From Nitrospira sp. (GTDB lineage: Bacteria; Nitrospirota; Nitrospiria; Nitrospirales; Nitrospiraceae), in NCBI GenBank assembly GCA_022842445.1, contig JALHPO010000005.1:1-64000 (forward strand): 64,000 nt of DNA. Reading direction: 5' to 3'. Every line of letters starts with the position of its first letter. Position 1 is the stretch's first letter. The translations under genes and the position numbers were made by a program. Below are positions 38,934 through 51,486 of the stretch, piece by piece. A model generated the notes under the pieces. The model had not been told where the DNA came from. It made no database searches and saw only the letters and a program-made list of their open reading frames with translations.

Positions 38934-39580
38934 CGCAGCTCTCCTATGACGGTTTCTCCGCCTTTCACATGATCGCCGATGGCCACGCGCAGGCTCGTGC
39001 CGATCGGAAGGAACGTGTCCATTCGTGACCCGAACCGGATCAATCCGAATCGTTCGCCCCTCACCGCCGGGTCCTTGGGTGACGCCCAACAGACGATGCG
39101 CCGGGCAATCAGCCCAGCCACTTGCACGCACAACACCTTGATACCCTCGGTCGTACGAATCATCAGCGCATTCTGCTCGTTTCGCAGCGTCGCTTCCGGC
39201 CTGCTGGCAACCAAAAACGCCCCCGGCTGATATTGAACATCTTCGACCGTCCCATCGCAAGGCATCCGGTTGATGTGCACATTGAACACGTTCAAAAATA
39301 TCGTCACGCGAACCGCACGATCCTTAAGATACCTGGGCTCGAATTCCTCCTCGATGGCGATGACTTTCCCATCGCCGGAAGCCACGACGAGGTGCGGATC
39401 CCTGGGAATGACCCTGGCTGGATTGCGGAAGAACCACGCGACAAAGATCGTGAGCAGCGCTGCCCCGACTGCCGGGACCACCCAGCCCAGCCAACCTGTC
39501 AACAGTGTAACGCCGGCAGGAACCGCGATGAAAGGAATTCCTTCTTTGGCGAACGGGACGCCAACGGCACGATCGACCAC
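38930..39580 (-). CDS. psd: Phosphatidylserine decarboxylase
   Basis: FFRNPARVIPRDPHLVVASGDGKV, HINRMPCDGTV, RFGSRMDTFLP; overlaps the pssA start. Confidence 0.92.
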   Translation of the reverse strand: MVDRAVGVPFAKEGIPFIAVPAGVTLLTGWLGWVVPAVGAALLTIFVAWFFRNPARVIPRDPHLVVASGDGKVIAIEEEFEPRYLKDRAVRVTIFLNVFNVHINRMPCDGTVEDVQYQPGAFLVASRPEATLRNEQNALMIRTTEGIKVLCVQVAGLIARRIVCWASPKDPAVRGERFGLIRFGSRMDTFLPIGTSLRVAIGDHVKGGETVIGELR

Positions 39581-39716
39581 GATACCTCCTGCGAAAAAGA
39601 AGGCCGGTCGGATGATTCACATGGGAGACCGGCAAGAACCGCAGCTCACGGCGCGACCCACTTCCGCCAGTGTATACGAGAGCTGTCGAACAAACCACTC
39701 AAGATCTATTATGCCG

Positions 39717-41308
<1,592 letters not shown>

Positions 41309-41311
41309 CTC

Positions 41312-41343
41312 TCTCAGCACTGAGCACTGAGCACTCAGCACTT
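41312..41343. repeat. Low-complexity repeat (CTCAGCACTGAGCACTGAGCACTCAGCACTT)
   Basis: Near-tandem CAGCACT/GAGCACT units between ilvH and ilvB. Confidence 0.7.
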
Positions 41344-41348
41344 CCCTT

Positions 41349-43124
41349 CTATGCCGTCAATACCGTGTCTTTGTCTTGCGGCGTGACTTTCGTTCCACCG
41401 GCTTGCTTCTCCTTCAATTCCGGCGGATCCTCGAGAATCATCTCATGGTTGCAGCCGCCGGCCGGGATCATCGGATAACAATTCTCAAACCGATAGGTCG
41501 GGACATCCACAATGACCGGTCCCTCGGTCTCTATGGCCTTTTTCAACACGCTGTCGAGATCGGCCACCTTGTCAGCTCGTAATCCGACCGCGCCGTACGC
41601 TTCCGCCAACTTGACGAAATCCGGCGTGTTTTCGAGATCACTCGACGCATAGCGTCCGTTGTAGAACAGGTCCTGCCACTGCCGCACCATGCCGTGGAAT
41701 CGGTTGTTCAGAATGATGATTTTTACCGGCAGTTTGCTCACAACCGCCGTCGCCATCTCCTGCATATTCATTTGAATACTGCCGTCTCCGGCAATACAGA
41801 GGACGAGTCGATTACGGAAGGCAGCCTGTGCGCCCATGGCCGCGGGAAACCCGAACCCCATAGTCCCGAGACCGCCCGACGTCAACCAACGATTCGGTTT
41901 GGCCAGCTTGAAATACTGGGCCGCCCACATCTGATGCTGGCCCACGTCCGTCGAAACGATCGGGTCGCGATCCTTCGTCAGCTCGTACAGTCGCTTCACC
42001 ACCTGTTGCGGCTTAATCGGCCCATCTTTATCCTGTTGATAGGTCAGCGGATGCGCTTGCCGCCATGCCTGAATCTGATCCCACCAGGGCTTCCGAAGCT
42101 CTTTCTGTTCGCCGTTTACCGTGGCCCGAAGAATCTGGTTCAACTCCCGAAGCACAGTTTTGCAATCGCCGACGATCGGAACATCGACGTGAATGTTCTT
42201 CCGGATGGATGTCGGATCGATGTCGATATGAATGATCTTGGCATGGGGACAAAATTCCGAGACCTTGCCCGTCACCCGATCGTCGAATCGCGATCCGACA
42301 GCGATCACGAGGTCGGAGTAATGCACCGCCATGTTCGCTTCGTAGGTCCCGTGCATGCCCATCATCCCCAAGGACAGCGGATGTTCGCCGGGAAAGGCGC
42401 CGAGGCCCATCAGCGTCATATCGACGGGGATCTGCGTCATTTCGGCCAATTCAAGCAATTCTTGGGACGCACCGGAGAACACGACCCCGCCGCCCACGTA
42501 GAGGATTGGCTTCCTGGCTTTGGTAATCGCTTCAGCCGCCTGTTTGATTTGCCACTTATTCCCCTCGTATGTCGGGTTATATCCGCGGATCGACACGGAA
42601 TTCGGGTAGCTGAACTCCGCCTCTGCCATCGACACATCTTTGGGAATATCGACCAGGACCGGCCCTGGACGGCCGGTCGTGGCAATATAGAAGGCTTCTT
42701 TGATTGTGGCAGCCAAATCGTTCACATCTTTGACCAGAAAGTTATACTTCGTGCAAGGCCGGCTCAAACCAACGTTGTCCGCCTCCTGAAACGCATCGTT
42801 TCCGATCAAGCTGGTCGGGACTTGCCCGCTGAAGCAGACCAGCGGGACAGAATCCATATAGGCATCAGCCAACGCAGTAATCACGTTGGTCATTCCAGGA
42901 CCGGACGTCACGAGACACACGCCGGCCTTCCCGGTGGCCTTCGCATAGCCTTCGGCCATATGGCCCGCCCCTTGTTCATGGCGTGTCAAAATAATCTCGA
43001 GGTCCTTCTGTTGGTAAAGCGTGTCGAATATCTTCAGGACCACGCCGCCGGGAAGCGCAAACACGGTCTTGACCCCTTCCCGCTTCAGGCATTCGATAAA
43101 GATTTGAGCGCCGGTGAGTTTCAT
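41349..43124 (-). CDS. ilvB: Acetolactate synthase large subunit
   Basis: MKLTGAQIFIECLKREGVKTVFALPGG, TPP-binding GDGSIQMNMQEMATAV. Confidence 0.98.
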   Translation of the reverse strand: MKLTGAQIFIECLKREGVKTVFALPGGVVLKIFDTLYQQKDLEIILTRHEQGAGHMAEGYAKATGKAGVCLVTSGPGMTNVITALADAYMDSVPLVCFSGQVPTSLIGNDAFQEADNVGLSRPCTKYNFLVKDVNDLAATIKEAFYIATTGRPGPVLVDIPKDVSMAEAEFSYPNSVSIRGYNPTYEGNKWQIKQAAEAITKARKPILYVGGGVVFSGASQELLELAEMTQIPVDMTLMGLGAFPGEHPLSLGMMGMHGTYEANMAVHYSDLVIAVGSRFDDRVTGKVSEFCPHAKIIHIDIDPTSIRKNIHVDVPIVGDCKTVLRELNQILRATVNGEQKELRKPWWDQIQAWRQAHPLTYQQDKDGPIKPQQVVKRLYELTKDRDPIVSTDVGQHQMWAAQYFKLAKPNRWLTSGGLGTMGFGFPAAMGAQAAFRNRLVLCIAGDGSIQMNMQEMATAVVSKLPVKIIILNNRFHGMVRQWQDLFYNGRYASSDLENTPDFVKLAEAYGAVGLRADKVADLDSVLKKAIETEGPVIVDVPTYRFENCYPMIPAGGCNHEMILEDPPELKEKQAGGTKVTPQDKDTVLTA

Positions 43125-43311
43125 GACGGCTTCCTCCAACTACAAGATTGGACGTCAGATCCCATGATCGACCGCCCTTCAACACCAGAAACCCTGATCG
43201 CTGCGGCAGTACTACGCGCCGCAATCATTCAGAAGTTCTGAAAAATCAATGGGAAAGATCGGAGATCCTACCATCCTGCTTCCAAAGGGTCAATAGCGAG
43301 GACGGCGCGTG

Positions 43312-43380
43312 CCTCGTGAAGCGAATCTCGCATCTCGCAAAAAATAGGGGCTCCGTCCTGCGCTTCACGAGATACGAGCG
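43312..43380. repeat. Dispersed repeat family Q copy 2
   Basis: CTCGTGAAGCGAATCTCGCATCTCGC ... GTCCTGCGCTTCACGAGATACGAGCG; matches 19722-19809. Confidence 0.6.
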
Positions 43381-43481
43381 ACGGAGCGCGAAACAACGGA
43401 CCAGTAATGTCTCGGCGCACTGAGACGGATGATCGCAGTAGACTTGCGCGCGACTACGGCGGGCAGAAAAGAGCGCAGATG

Positions 43482-43900
43482 TGAAAGCCTATAAGCCGGA
43501 TTCTGTCCCGCGAAGAAGTCGCCCTCCTCGCTTGGATGATCATTTCTCTGGGATTCGAGTCACCTCGAACCTCAAGCGGCCTACCCGAAGACCTCGACCG
43601 GGCCAGTCGGTGTGCAAGACACGCAAGGCGTCTTACAGATGTCTTCCTATTTGGCCTTGCACCGGGCGACGCTTACCATGCCGGTGATGTTGCCACCACC
43701 GCGGTGGGCTCTTACCCCGCCGTTTCACCCTTACCTGAGCCTTGGCGACCAGATGGGATCCCGTCGCGTCGGCCATCGGCGGTTTGATTTCTGTGGTGCT
43801 GGTGTCGGATTGCTCCGCCTGGGAGTTACCCAGCGCCCTGCCCATGGAGTCCGGACTTTCCTCCCGATGCCGAAGCATCGAGCGATCACCCAGCCTTCAC
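43482..43900 (-). ncRNA. rnpB: RNase P RNA (bacterial type A-like)
   Basis: Minus strand 5' GAAGGCTGGGTGATCGCTCGATGC...GGAGGAAAGTCCGGACTCCATGGGCAGGG... to 3' ...ACAGAATCCGGCTTATAGGCTTTC. Confidence 0.93.
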
Positions 43901-43977
43901 ATCCACGCACATACAGTATAAAGAAAAGCGACAGGCCGTGACAAGAACGTACACGGGCGGATCACACGAGCGATGAG

Positions 43978-44847
43978 CTACCGCCCCCCCACCGCCGGCA
44001 AGAGAGCCGCTGGAACGGCCGGCTTTTTCTGATAGATCGCCATCGCTTCAGGCATCCACGACTTCAATTGATCAATTCTGGTGTCATGGCTCGGATGAGT
44101 GGACAAGAACTCCCCGGGTCCCCCGCCACTCGACAGCTGCGCCATCCGCTCCCAAAGCCCGACCGACTCGCGCGGATCGTATCCGGCATCCGCGGCCAAG
44201 AGAATTCCCACATAATCAGCCTCTGATTCATGTTTCCGGCTGAAGGGTAACAACACACCCACCTGCGCCCCGACACCCAGCGCCGCCATCGTGGCCTGGC
44301 CGAGCAGGGGATTGCCGCCGCTTGCGCCGACCGCCGCCCCGGCCACTTGCAGTGCCGCACTCGTCAACTGCCCCTGGCTCATGCGCTCCGCTCCATGGCG
44401 TGCCAACGCATGCACGACTTCATGACCCATCACGGCCGCCAACCCCGCCTCTGTCTTCGCCACAGAGAAGATGCCCGTGTACACGGCCATCTTTCCGCCG
44501 GGAAGCGCGAAGGCATTCGCCGTCTTGTCGTCTTTGATCACCGTCACATCCCACTGAAACTGCTTGGCCATCTCACTGTATTTCGATCGCTTCGCCGCTT
44601 CGATAATCCGCGCCGCCACCCGCCTCACCGGCTCGACTTCCCTGGGGTCCTGGGACAGCCGCGCATTCGGATCTCTCCTGACTTGATCGTAGGCCTGAGC
44701 CCCCATCTGCATTTCCTGATCGACCGACGTGATCAGCAACTGCGAACGTCCCGTGTAGGGATTCGTCTCGCATCCAGCCAATCCCATACCGCCGATCACC
44801 ACACTGAGCAGCGCGATCGAGCGCGTCAGCCATCGTTGAGTTCCCAT
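43978..44847 (-). CDS. M48 family metallopeptidase, lipoprotein
   Basis: Lipobox GMGLAGCETNPYTGRSQLLI; HEVVHALARHGAERMS (HExxH). Confidence 0.9.
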   Translation of the reverse strand: MGTQRWLTRSIALLSVVIGGMGLAGCETNPYTGRSQLLITSVDQEMQMGAQAYDQVRRDPNARLSQDPREVEPVRRVAARIIEAAKRSKYSEMAKQFQWDVTVIKDDKTANAFALPGGKMAVYTGIFSVAKTEAGLAAVMGHEVVHALARHGAERMSQGQLTSAALQVAGAAVGASGGNPLLGQATMAALGVGAQVGVLLPFSRKHESEADYVGILLAADAGYDPRESVGLWERMAQLSSGGGPGEFLSTHPSHDTRIDQLKSWMPEAMAIYQKKPAVPAALLPAVGGR

Positions 44848-44955
44848 CGCTCTCCCTCCCCCGAAACCGATGTTCATCGAATGATGAAGATTTGACCCGC
44901 CGCATCCGATTGAGTAGATTACCCCGCCCGTCGCCCTTTTTCCAGGAGCCATCCG

Positions 44956-45618
44956 GTGGCCGTTCCCCGCCCCAAAAACCACATCGAACGCATCGGCATC
45001 GACGAATCCGGGAAAGGAGACTATTTCGGCCCGCTCGTCATCGCCGCCGTGTTCGTGGATGCAACTACACAAGGTGAATTGAAGTTGATGGCAGTCCGTG
45101 ACAGCAAGAAGATCTCCGATGGGCGGATTTTAGAAATGGCCCCGGATATTAAAACCATCTGCCCCCACAGCATCATCGCAATCGGCCCCCAGAAGTACAA
45201 CGAGCTCTACGCCAGGATCAAAAACCTGAACCGCCTCCTGGCCTGGGGCCACGCCAAGGCGCTGGAGAATTTGCTCGAGCGCGTGCCGTGCGAGCGCGCC
45301 ATCTCGGATCAATTCGGCAATGAACGGCTGATTTTGAATGCCTTGCAGGATAAAGGGCGGACGATCGTCCTGGAGCAGCGGACGAAGGCGGAGTCAGATC
45401 TGGCCGTGGCAGCCGCGTCGATCCTCGCGCGGGCTGAATTCCTCCTGCGCCTTAAACGCCTGTCCAACGAGGTAGGTACCACATTGCCGAAAGGCGCCTC
45501 ACCAACAGTCGAACTCGCCGCCCGCATGGTCATCAAAAAACATGGGCAGGATCGGCTCGGCCACGTGGCCAAACTGCATTTCAAAACCACCCAGGCCGTG
45601 CTGGCGGGAATGACCTAA
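44956..45618 (+). CDS. rnhC: Ribonuclease HIII-type enzyme (short, no N-terminal extension)
   Basis: RIGIDESGKGDYFGPLVIAAVFV, AVRDSKKISDG, LEQRTKAESDLAVAAASILAR. Confidence 0.88.
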   Translation: MAVPRPKNHIERIGIDESGKGDYFGPLVIAAVFVDATTQGELKLMAVRDSKKISDGRILEMAPDIKTICPHSIIAIGPQKYNELYARIKNLNRLLAWGHAKALENLLERVPCERAISDQFGNERLILNALQDKGRTIVLEQRTKAESDLAVAAASILARAEFLLRLKRLSNEVGTTLPKGASPTVELAARMVIKKHGQDRLGHVAKLHFKTTQAVLAGMT

Positions 45619-46388
45619 ACCGACTCTCCGACCTCGAGATCCGATGATTTGCCTTCGAGCGAAGGCGGCGCTTCCACTACCGGCTCTCCTTCCCAGTACA
45701 GCATCCGGCGGCAATAGGGGCAGACAACCAGATCGTCCGACCGTTTGACTTGCGCAATGAGCTGCGGCGGAATCTGCAGACGACAGCCGGCGCACATGCC
45801 GTCGCGCACTGCCGCGAGCGGCTGGTCTTTCCGCGACGCCTTGATCTGGGTATACCGTGCGAGCAGGCTCTTCTCAATCCGCGCGGACGCCGCTTGCTGC
45901 CGGGCTTCAACTGTGGCCAGTTCTGCCGCAAGCTCCTTGTCCTGCGCGTCCGACGCCTGCTTCTCCCGGGTAAAAATGTCCTCCAGCCCTTTCCGCTTCT
46001 CTTCCAACTCTTTGGCGGTCTTCTGGAGCTGGTCGATCTTGTCCATCGCCAGCAAAATCTTTTCTTCGAACTCTCCGCGCTTTTTGTTCGCCAGCTCGAT
46101 CTCGAATAGATGCGCCTGATATTCCTTGTTGGTCTTCAGGCCCGCCGCGTGCGACTTCATCTTCTCCGTCTGCGCCTCGTGCGCTTCCAGATCCTTTTCG
46201 TGCGCGCGCCGCTCTTTGGCCGCAGCATCGGCGGCGGCCTTCGTCTCGTTCAGCATCTGTGTCGCATCTCGCAGGGGGGTTTCTGCAATATGCAGACGTT
46301 CGGGGATTTTTCGGCGGATGTCATTGATCTCCATGATACGGAGATCGAGTTTTTGCAATGCAACGAGCGGAGACAGCTTGTGATTCAA
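45615..46388 (-). CDS. Coiled-coil C4-type zinc ribbon protein
   Basis: Long coiled-coil then CAGCRLQIPPQLIAQVKRSDDLVVCPYCRRMLYW. Confidence 0.85.
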   Translation of the reverse strand: MNHKLSPLVALQKLDLRIMEINDIRRKIPERLHIAETPLRDATQMLNETKAAADAAAKERRAHEKDLEAHEAQTEKMKSHAAGLKTNKEYQAHLFEIELANKKRGEFEEKILLAMDKIDQLQKTAKELEEKRKGLEDIFTREKQASDAQDKELAAELATVEARQQAASARIEKSLLARYTQIKASRKDQPLAAVRDGMCAGCRLQIPPQLIAQVKRSDDLVVCPYCRRMLYWEGEPVVEAPPSLEGKSSDLEVGESV

Positions 46389-46457
46389 TGTGTCCTTTCT
46401 ATCCGTCTGCGCAAAGACACATACGTGGAGAGCCCGTCAGGCTCCCTGGCAGCCTGG

Positions 46458-46531
46458 TGGGCCCACTAGGACTTGAACCTAGGACCAGCTGATTATGAGT
46501 CAGCCGCTCTAACCACCTGAGCTATGGGCCC
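46458..46531 (-). tRNA. tRNA with CAT anticodon (Ile2 or elongator Met)
   Basis: GGGCCCATAGCTCAGGTGGTTAGAGCGGCTGACTCATAATCAGCTGGTCCTAGGTTCAAGTCCTAGTGGGCCCA folds as a cloverleaf. Confidence 0.95.
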
Positions 46532-46612
46532 GATCGGAACGATTCTCATCTCGACCCGCATGAATTCTAGGCCGCCCTCGGAACGGAGTCAAATCACGCC
46601 TATTCCCTGAGC

Positions 46613-48430
46613 CTAGAGGCTTTCCACAAAACTTCGAAGCTTCTTGCTTCGGCTCGGATGCCGCAATTTCCGCAAGGCTTTGGCTTCGATCTGCCGGATG
46701 CGCTCGCGTGTCACCTCGAAATCCTGCCCCACTTCCTCCAGCGTATGGTCGGTGGCTTCCCCGATCCCGAACCGCTTACGCAAGACTTTCTCCTCGCGCG
46801 GCGTCAAGGTCTCCAGCGCGCTGTTGATCTGCCGTTGCAAATCGTAGCGAATGGCGGCTTCCAACGGAGACACGGCCTTCTTGTCTTCGATGAAATCGCC
46901 GAGGTGGCTGTCCTCCTCCTCGCCGATGGGCGTCTCCAGCGAGATCGGCTCGCGCGCGATCTTGAGGATTTTGCGCACCTTGTCCAACGGCAGATCCATG
47001 CGCTCGGCAATTTCCTCCGGCAGCGGCTCACGGCCCAACTTCTGCACAAGATGCCGGGACGTCCGAATGAGTTTATTGATCGTCTCGATCATGTGGACCG
47101 GAATCCGGATGGTCCGGGCTTGGTCGGCGATGGCCCGTGTGATCGCCTGCCTGATCCACCAGGTCGCATAGGTGCTGAACTTGTAACCCCGCTTGTATTC
47201 GAACTTGTCGACTGCCTTCATCAAGCCGATGTTGCCTTCCTGAATCAGATCCAGGAACTGCAAGCCGCGATTGGTGTACTTCTTGGCGATGCTGACCACC
47301 AAACGCAGATTCGCTTCCACCAGTTCAGCTTTGCCTCGCTTGACCTTCTCCTCCGCGACATCGAGATGTTTGACCGCGTCCTTGATCTCCTCGGCCGGAA
47401 CCAGCGCCTCCTCATCTTCCAATTGGCGGATCTTGGCCTTGGCGCCCTGATAAATCCGTTTAATGTCCGTGAGCGTGTCTTCCGAGACGCCCGCTTTCCG
47501 CTTCACGGCCAGAAAGTCTTGCTTGGTTCGGCACATTTTCCGGAGCAGCTCCGCGCCGGCTTCTCCCCCGAACCCGATCCGCCGCTGGCAGCTCATGACC
47601 TCTCGTTCTGCCGCCCGAATCTGAACGGCCAGATCGCGGACGCGCTGCACCATTCGGTCCTTGAGCACCCCATGAAGATTGACCGATTCGATCTTGTCCA
47701 CTACCTGCTGGCGCGCCACGTCGAATTGCTTCTTGAACTTTTTAAGCTTCACCGGATCAGCGCCGATGTGTTTGCCCTTTTCCACCAGCGCCTTCAGCCC
47801 CAGTGATACTTTGCGCACCGCATTCAAGGCATCCAACGTCTTAACGCGCAGCTCTTCATAATCCCGCTCGACCGGCTGCTGATCTTCCTCGAGCTCCTCT
47901 TCCTGCTCCTGCACCGGCACGATTTCACGCACATCGATCGTGGCATCTTTGAGCTGATCCCGCAGAACCAGGACGAATTCGATCGTCATCGGCATGCCGT
48001 AGATCACCGACGCGATATCCTTCTTGCCTTCTTCGATCCGCTTGGCAATCTCGATTTCTCCCTCGCGGCTGAGCAGCGCCACGCTGCCCATTTCCTTGAG
48101 ATAGAGCCGCACGGGATCGTCTGTCCGGCTCAACGCACCCGGCGTCAGATCGATCGGCTTGTCGTTTTCCTCGTCGGACTCCGCCTCGGCATCCTCGCCG
48201 TCATCACGGGCCTCGCCGTTTCCAGAGCGCTTCCGAATCCGCTCCCCTTCCGGGGCATCGATGATCTCGATGTCCATCTCGCTGAACATAGACATAATGC
48301 TGCCGAATTGGCCTGAGGAGACGACTTCGGCCGGCAAGGTATTGTTGAGCTCGTCGTAGGTCAGGAAGCCCTTTTCCTTCCCGATCGCGATCAGCTTTTT
48401 CACCTCGACGAGTAATTCTTGTTTCGCCAT
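46613..48430 (-). CDS. rpoD: RNA polymerase sigma factor RpoD
   Basis: [40 protein letters not shown]; region 4 [18 protein letters not shown]. Confidence 0.98.
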   Translation of the reverse strand: MAKQELLVEVKKLIAIGKEKGFLTYDELNNTLPAEVVSSGQFGSIMSMFSEMDIEIIDAPEGERIRKRSGNGEARDDGEDAEAESDEENDKPIDLTPGALSRTDDPVRLYLKEMGSVALLSREGEIEIAKRIEEGKKDIASVIYGMPMTIEFVLVLRDQLKDATIDVREIVPVQEQEEELEEDQQPVERDYEELRVKTLDALNAVRKVSLGLKALVEKGKHIGADPVKLKKFKKQFDVARQQVVDKIESVNLHGVLKDRMVQRVRDLAVQIRAAEREVMSCQRRIGFGGEAGAELLRKMCRTKQDFLAVKRKAGVSEDTLTDIKRIYQGAKAKIRQLEDEEALVPAEEIKDAVKHLDVAEEKVKRGKAELVEANLRLVVSIAKKYTNRGLQFLDLIQEGNIGLMKAVDKFEYKRGYKFSTYATWWIRQAITRAIADQARTIRIPVHMIETINKLIRTSRHLVQKLGREPLPEEIAERMDLPLDKVRKILKIAREPISLETPIGEEEDSHLGDFIEDKKAVSPLEAAIRYDLQRQINSALETLTPREEKVLRKRFGIGEATDHTLEEVGQDFEVTRERIRQIEAKALRKLRHPSRSKKLRSFVESL

Positions 48431-48432
48431 GA

Positions 48433-50292
48433 CTACTCCTTCACCAAGGACACCGCTCCGGCGGGTGGTGCGCCGGCTTTTCGGATCCGCAATTCGTTGA
48501 TTTGCACATTCAACAGCCGCGCCTCTTCCACCTGCCCTGCGCGCTCCGCCGTTTTCAACCTGGCAATAAGATCACGAAGAATCTGTTCCGCCCGTTTTCG
48601 GTCGAGACTGTCCAGACAAGCTTTGATGTGCATCGGCACATCGTCGAAATGATCGTCCCGGATCGACAGTTCCGTCGCAAGAGCGCCGCATTCGGGATCG
48701 TCCATCGCAGCATCCAGCACCGCCCGAACGCCGATGCGCCCATCCTGACCCAGATGAGCCATCGCCAACGCCACAAGCCTTCGGCAAGGCGCCACGGTAA
48801 ACGCCTCAGGCCTCAGGCGCCGGATATCCGCAGGCAACAACTTGCCATGCAACAGCAGCAAGAGGAGGTCCCGCTCTTCCGGTACCCCTTTGAACAGAGT
48901 GGAGAGCGACGACGTCGACGCAGGTTGAAGAGCAGCAGCTACCGGCCCCCGCTGCTGTTGCGCCAGAAGCGCCGGATACCGTTGAATCAACTGCGATTCA
49001 TTGATCCCCAATCGTTCTGCTACAATCTTGATACGCTGTTCACGTTCAATCGGATGCTCGCTTCGCTGAAGAATGCGCAGGACTCCATCAACGCTGTGAA
49101 TTCGGCTCTCCAACGAGCCGGCTTCGGCCTGCTTGACCGTGTGGTCCAACGCATAATCCAATAGGCTTGGCGCCGCCGCTTCCAGCCGCGCAAATGCGCC
49201 TGTACCCTCTTTCCGTACAAACGTATCGGGGTCCTCTCCTGCCGGCAAGCTAATGACCTTGACGCCCATTCCGCTGTTCACAAAGAGATCCAACCCGCGC
49301 AGCGCAGCCCGCACGCCCGCCGCATCCGGATCGAACAGCAGGACGACGTTCTCGGCGAACCGCCGCAGAGCCTGAACATGCTCAGGGGTCAAGGCGGTGC
49401 CCAGTGTGGCCACCGTATGCGTAAGCCCCGCTTGGTGCAGCGCTATCGCATCAAAATAGCCTTCGACGACAATGACCGTCTTGGTCCGAACGATCGCCTC
49501 ACGAGCCTGATCGAGCGCAAAGAGTGTCTGTCCCTTCTTAAACAGAAGCGTGTCGGGAGAATTCAGATATTTGGGCATGCCGTCGCCCAACACACGACCG
49601 CCGAATCCCACAACTCGCTTGCGTAAATCGGTGATCGTGAACATGACTCTCGCACGAAACCGATCGTAGAACCCGGCCCCGCTGTCTCGAGCCACCACGA
49701 GTCCGGCTGCAGCCAGATCGCCAGCCGCAAACCCTTGCTTCGCGAGGGCTTTGATCAGGCCATCCCATTCGGCCGGGGCGACACCGATCCCAAACCGGTT
49801 GATCGTGTCCGGATGAATGCCTCGACTCTCCAAATATTGACGCCCGACAGCGCCGGCCCGCACATCATGCAATGTCTGTGTGAACCAGGCCGCAGCAGCG
49901 TGATTGAGTTGCTCAATCCGCTTCGCCTGACCCCCCTGGGACCCGGCGTGGGCGGCGACTTCTTCAACCTCAACCCCCACCTTCCGTCCAAGCTCGCGGA
50001 CAACCTCGGGAAAACTCGCGCCGGTGATACGAGTGACAAATGTAAACACATTCCCACCGGCCCCGCAGCCGAAACAATGAAAAATCTGCTTTGAGGGACT
50101 CACCGTGAACGAGGGACTTTTTTCCTGGTGAAATGGACACAAGCCCTTCAGATTCTGTCCGGCCCTGGTCAAGGAGACGTGGTGGCTCACGATCTCGGTA
50201 ATGTCGACCCGTCCCTTGACTTGATCGATGATGTCGTCGGAAATCAAACCTTGGCCCACGAGAGTCGCAGCTCCTACAGCTCCGTCATGCAC
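48433..50292 (-). CDS. dnaG: DNA primase
   Basis: Zinc finger [48 protein letters not shown]. Confidence 0.97.
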   Translation of the reverse strand: MHDGAVGAATLVGQGLISDDIIDQVKGRVDITEIVSHHVSLTRAGQNLKGLCPFHQEKSPSFTVSPSKQIFHCFGCGAGGNVFTFVTRITGASFPEVVRELGRKVGVEVEEVAAHAGSQGGQAKRIEQLNHAAAAWFTQTLHDVRAGAVGRQYLESRGIHPDTINRFGIGVAPAEWDGLIKALAKQGFAAGDLAAAGLVVARDSGAGFYDRFRARVMFTITDLRKRVVGFGGRVLGDGMPKYLNSPDTLLFKKGQTLFALDQAREAIVRTKTVIVVEGYFDAIALHQAGLTHTVATLGTALTPEHVQALRRFAENVVLLFDPDAAGVRAALRGLDLFVNSGMGVKVISLPAGEDPDTFVRKEGTGAFARLEAAAPSLLDYALDHTVKQAEAGSLESRIHSVDGVLRILQRSEHPIEREQRIKIVAERLGINESQLIQRYPALLAQQQRGPVAAALQPASTSSLSTLFKGVPEERDLLLLLLHGKLLPADIRRLRPEAFTVAPCRRLVALAMAHLGQDGRIGVRAVLDAAMDDPECGALATELSIRDDHFDDVPMHIKACLDSLDRKRAEQILRDLIARLKTAERAGQVEEARLLNVQINELRIRKAGAPPAGAVSLVKE

Positions 50293-50458
50293 GACCTGAC
50301 GAGTCGGTTGATAAGTTGTCGGATTAATTGACCGTACAGATTAACAAACAGAATTGAATGGTGTCAATTGAGGGGACTTCACTCCCTGTGAGACTACGGG
50401 TACGTTGAGTAGGTTGAACGGCTGAGCGCGGGGTTGGGAGACCTGTTGAATATCCTGC

Positions 50459-50803
50459 TCAGCCGGGAGGCCAGCCCATCTGTCGCCCGCCCATCAGGTG
50501 AAAATGCAGATGAAACACCGTCTGGCCGCCATCCCTACCGGTATTAGCGACAAGCCGGTAGCCTGACTCAGCCAGGCCCTTGCCTTTCGCAACCTTCGTG
50601 CAGGCCAGCAGTAATTGCCCGATCAACAATTGATCCTGAGGCCCATATGCCTGCACCGCCGCGACATGCTTCTTGGGAATGACCAGTGTGTGCACCGGCG
50701 CCTGCGGATTGATATCGTCGAAGGCCAGGGTCTCATCGTCTTCATACACGATCTTGGCCGGAATCTTTTTTTCTACGATCTTACAGAACAGACAATCGCT
50801 CAT
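50459..50803 (-). CDS. HIT family (histidine triad) protein
   Basis: CLFCKIVEKKIPAKIVYEDD, HLHFHLMGGRQMGWPPG. Confidence 0.94.
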   Translation of the reverse strand: MSDCLFCKIVEKKIPAKIVYEDDETLAFDDINPQAPVHTLVIPKKHVAAVQAYGPQDQLLIGQLLLACTKVAKGKGLAESGYRLVANTGRDGGQTVFHLHFHLMGGRQMGWPPG

Positions 50804-50813
50804 CGCCGACTCC

Positions 50814-51482
50814 TCACGATTCTCCTCTCAAGCCTGCCTTGCCGAACCGTTTGCCGAGTTCCATATAGATGTCCTGCAGTGCAATCTCGTGATAGCCCAA
50901 AACCATGAGAGTGTGAAACAACAGGTCGGCAATTTCGTAGACAATCTCTTCCCGCTTGCCGCCTTTCGATGCCAGCAGGACTTCACCGGCTTCTTCCGCG
51001 ACTTTCTTGAGAATCTTATCGTGGCCTCCCTCGAACAACTTCGTCGTGTAGGAGCCTGTCCGCGGATGCGCCCGGCGATCTCGTATTGTCTGCAAAACCG
51101 CATTAAGAATACCGCCCGCGGCATCTTGCGTCTTGTCCCCGCCAATCCGGCCCTGCTCGTCGAGTCTTACAAAGAAACAGGCACGCTCACCCGTGTGACA
51201 GGTGGGTCCCACCGCCTGAGCCTTCACCAGTATGGTGTCATGGTCGCAATCGACGAAAAGATCTTTCACATGCAGCGTGTGGCCGGATGTTTCGCCTTTC
51301 TCCCAAAGCTGCCTGCGAGACCGGCTCCAAAAATGGACGCGCTTCGTGGCAAGGGTCCGGGCAATGGCCTCCTGATTCATATAGCCAAGCATGAGGATCG
51401 ATCCGTCCAGCCAGTCCTGAACGACTGCCGGAAGCAAACCCTGCTCATCGAACTTGAATTGATCCGCCGATATCTCACTCAT
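50814..51482 (-). CDS. hisIE: Bifunctional phosphoribosyl-AMP cyclohydrolase / phosphoribosyl-ATP pyrophosphatase
   Basis: LMLGYMNQEAIARTLATKRVHFWSRSRRQLWEKGETSGHT; HisE part EEAGEVLLASKGGKREEIVYEIADLLFH. Confidence 0.95.
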   Translation of the reverse strand: MSEISADQFKFDEQGLLPAVVQDWLDGSILMLGYMNQEAIARTLATKRVHFWSRSRRQLWEKGETSGHTLHVKDLFVDCDHDTILVKAQAVGPTCHTGERACFFVRLDEQGRIGGDKTQDAAGGILNAVLQTIRDRRAHPRTGSYTTKLFEGGHDKILKKVAEEAGEVLLASKGGKREEIVYEIADLLFHTLMVLGYHEIALQDIYMELGKRFGKAGLRGES

Positions 51483-51486
51483 CTGT

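Noticed and set aside
41694-43241. 515-aa plus-strand ORF overlapping ilvB
   Set aside because: Antisense shadow ORF of ilvB; composition rich in H/R/D with no domain pattern
43481-43941. Several ORFs (68-109 aa) at 43.5-43.9 kb
   Set aside because: Region is RNase P RNA on the minus strand
46658-47806. 382-aa plus-strand ORF overlapping rpoD
   Set aside because: Antisense shadow of rpoD
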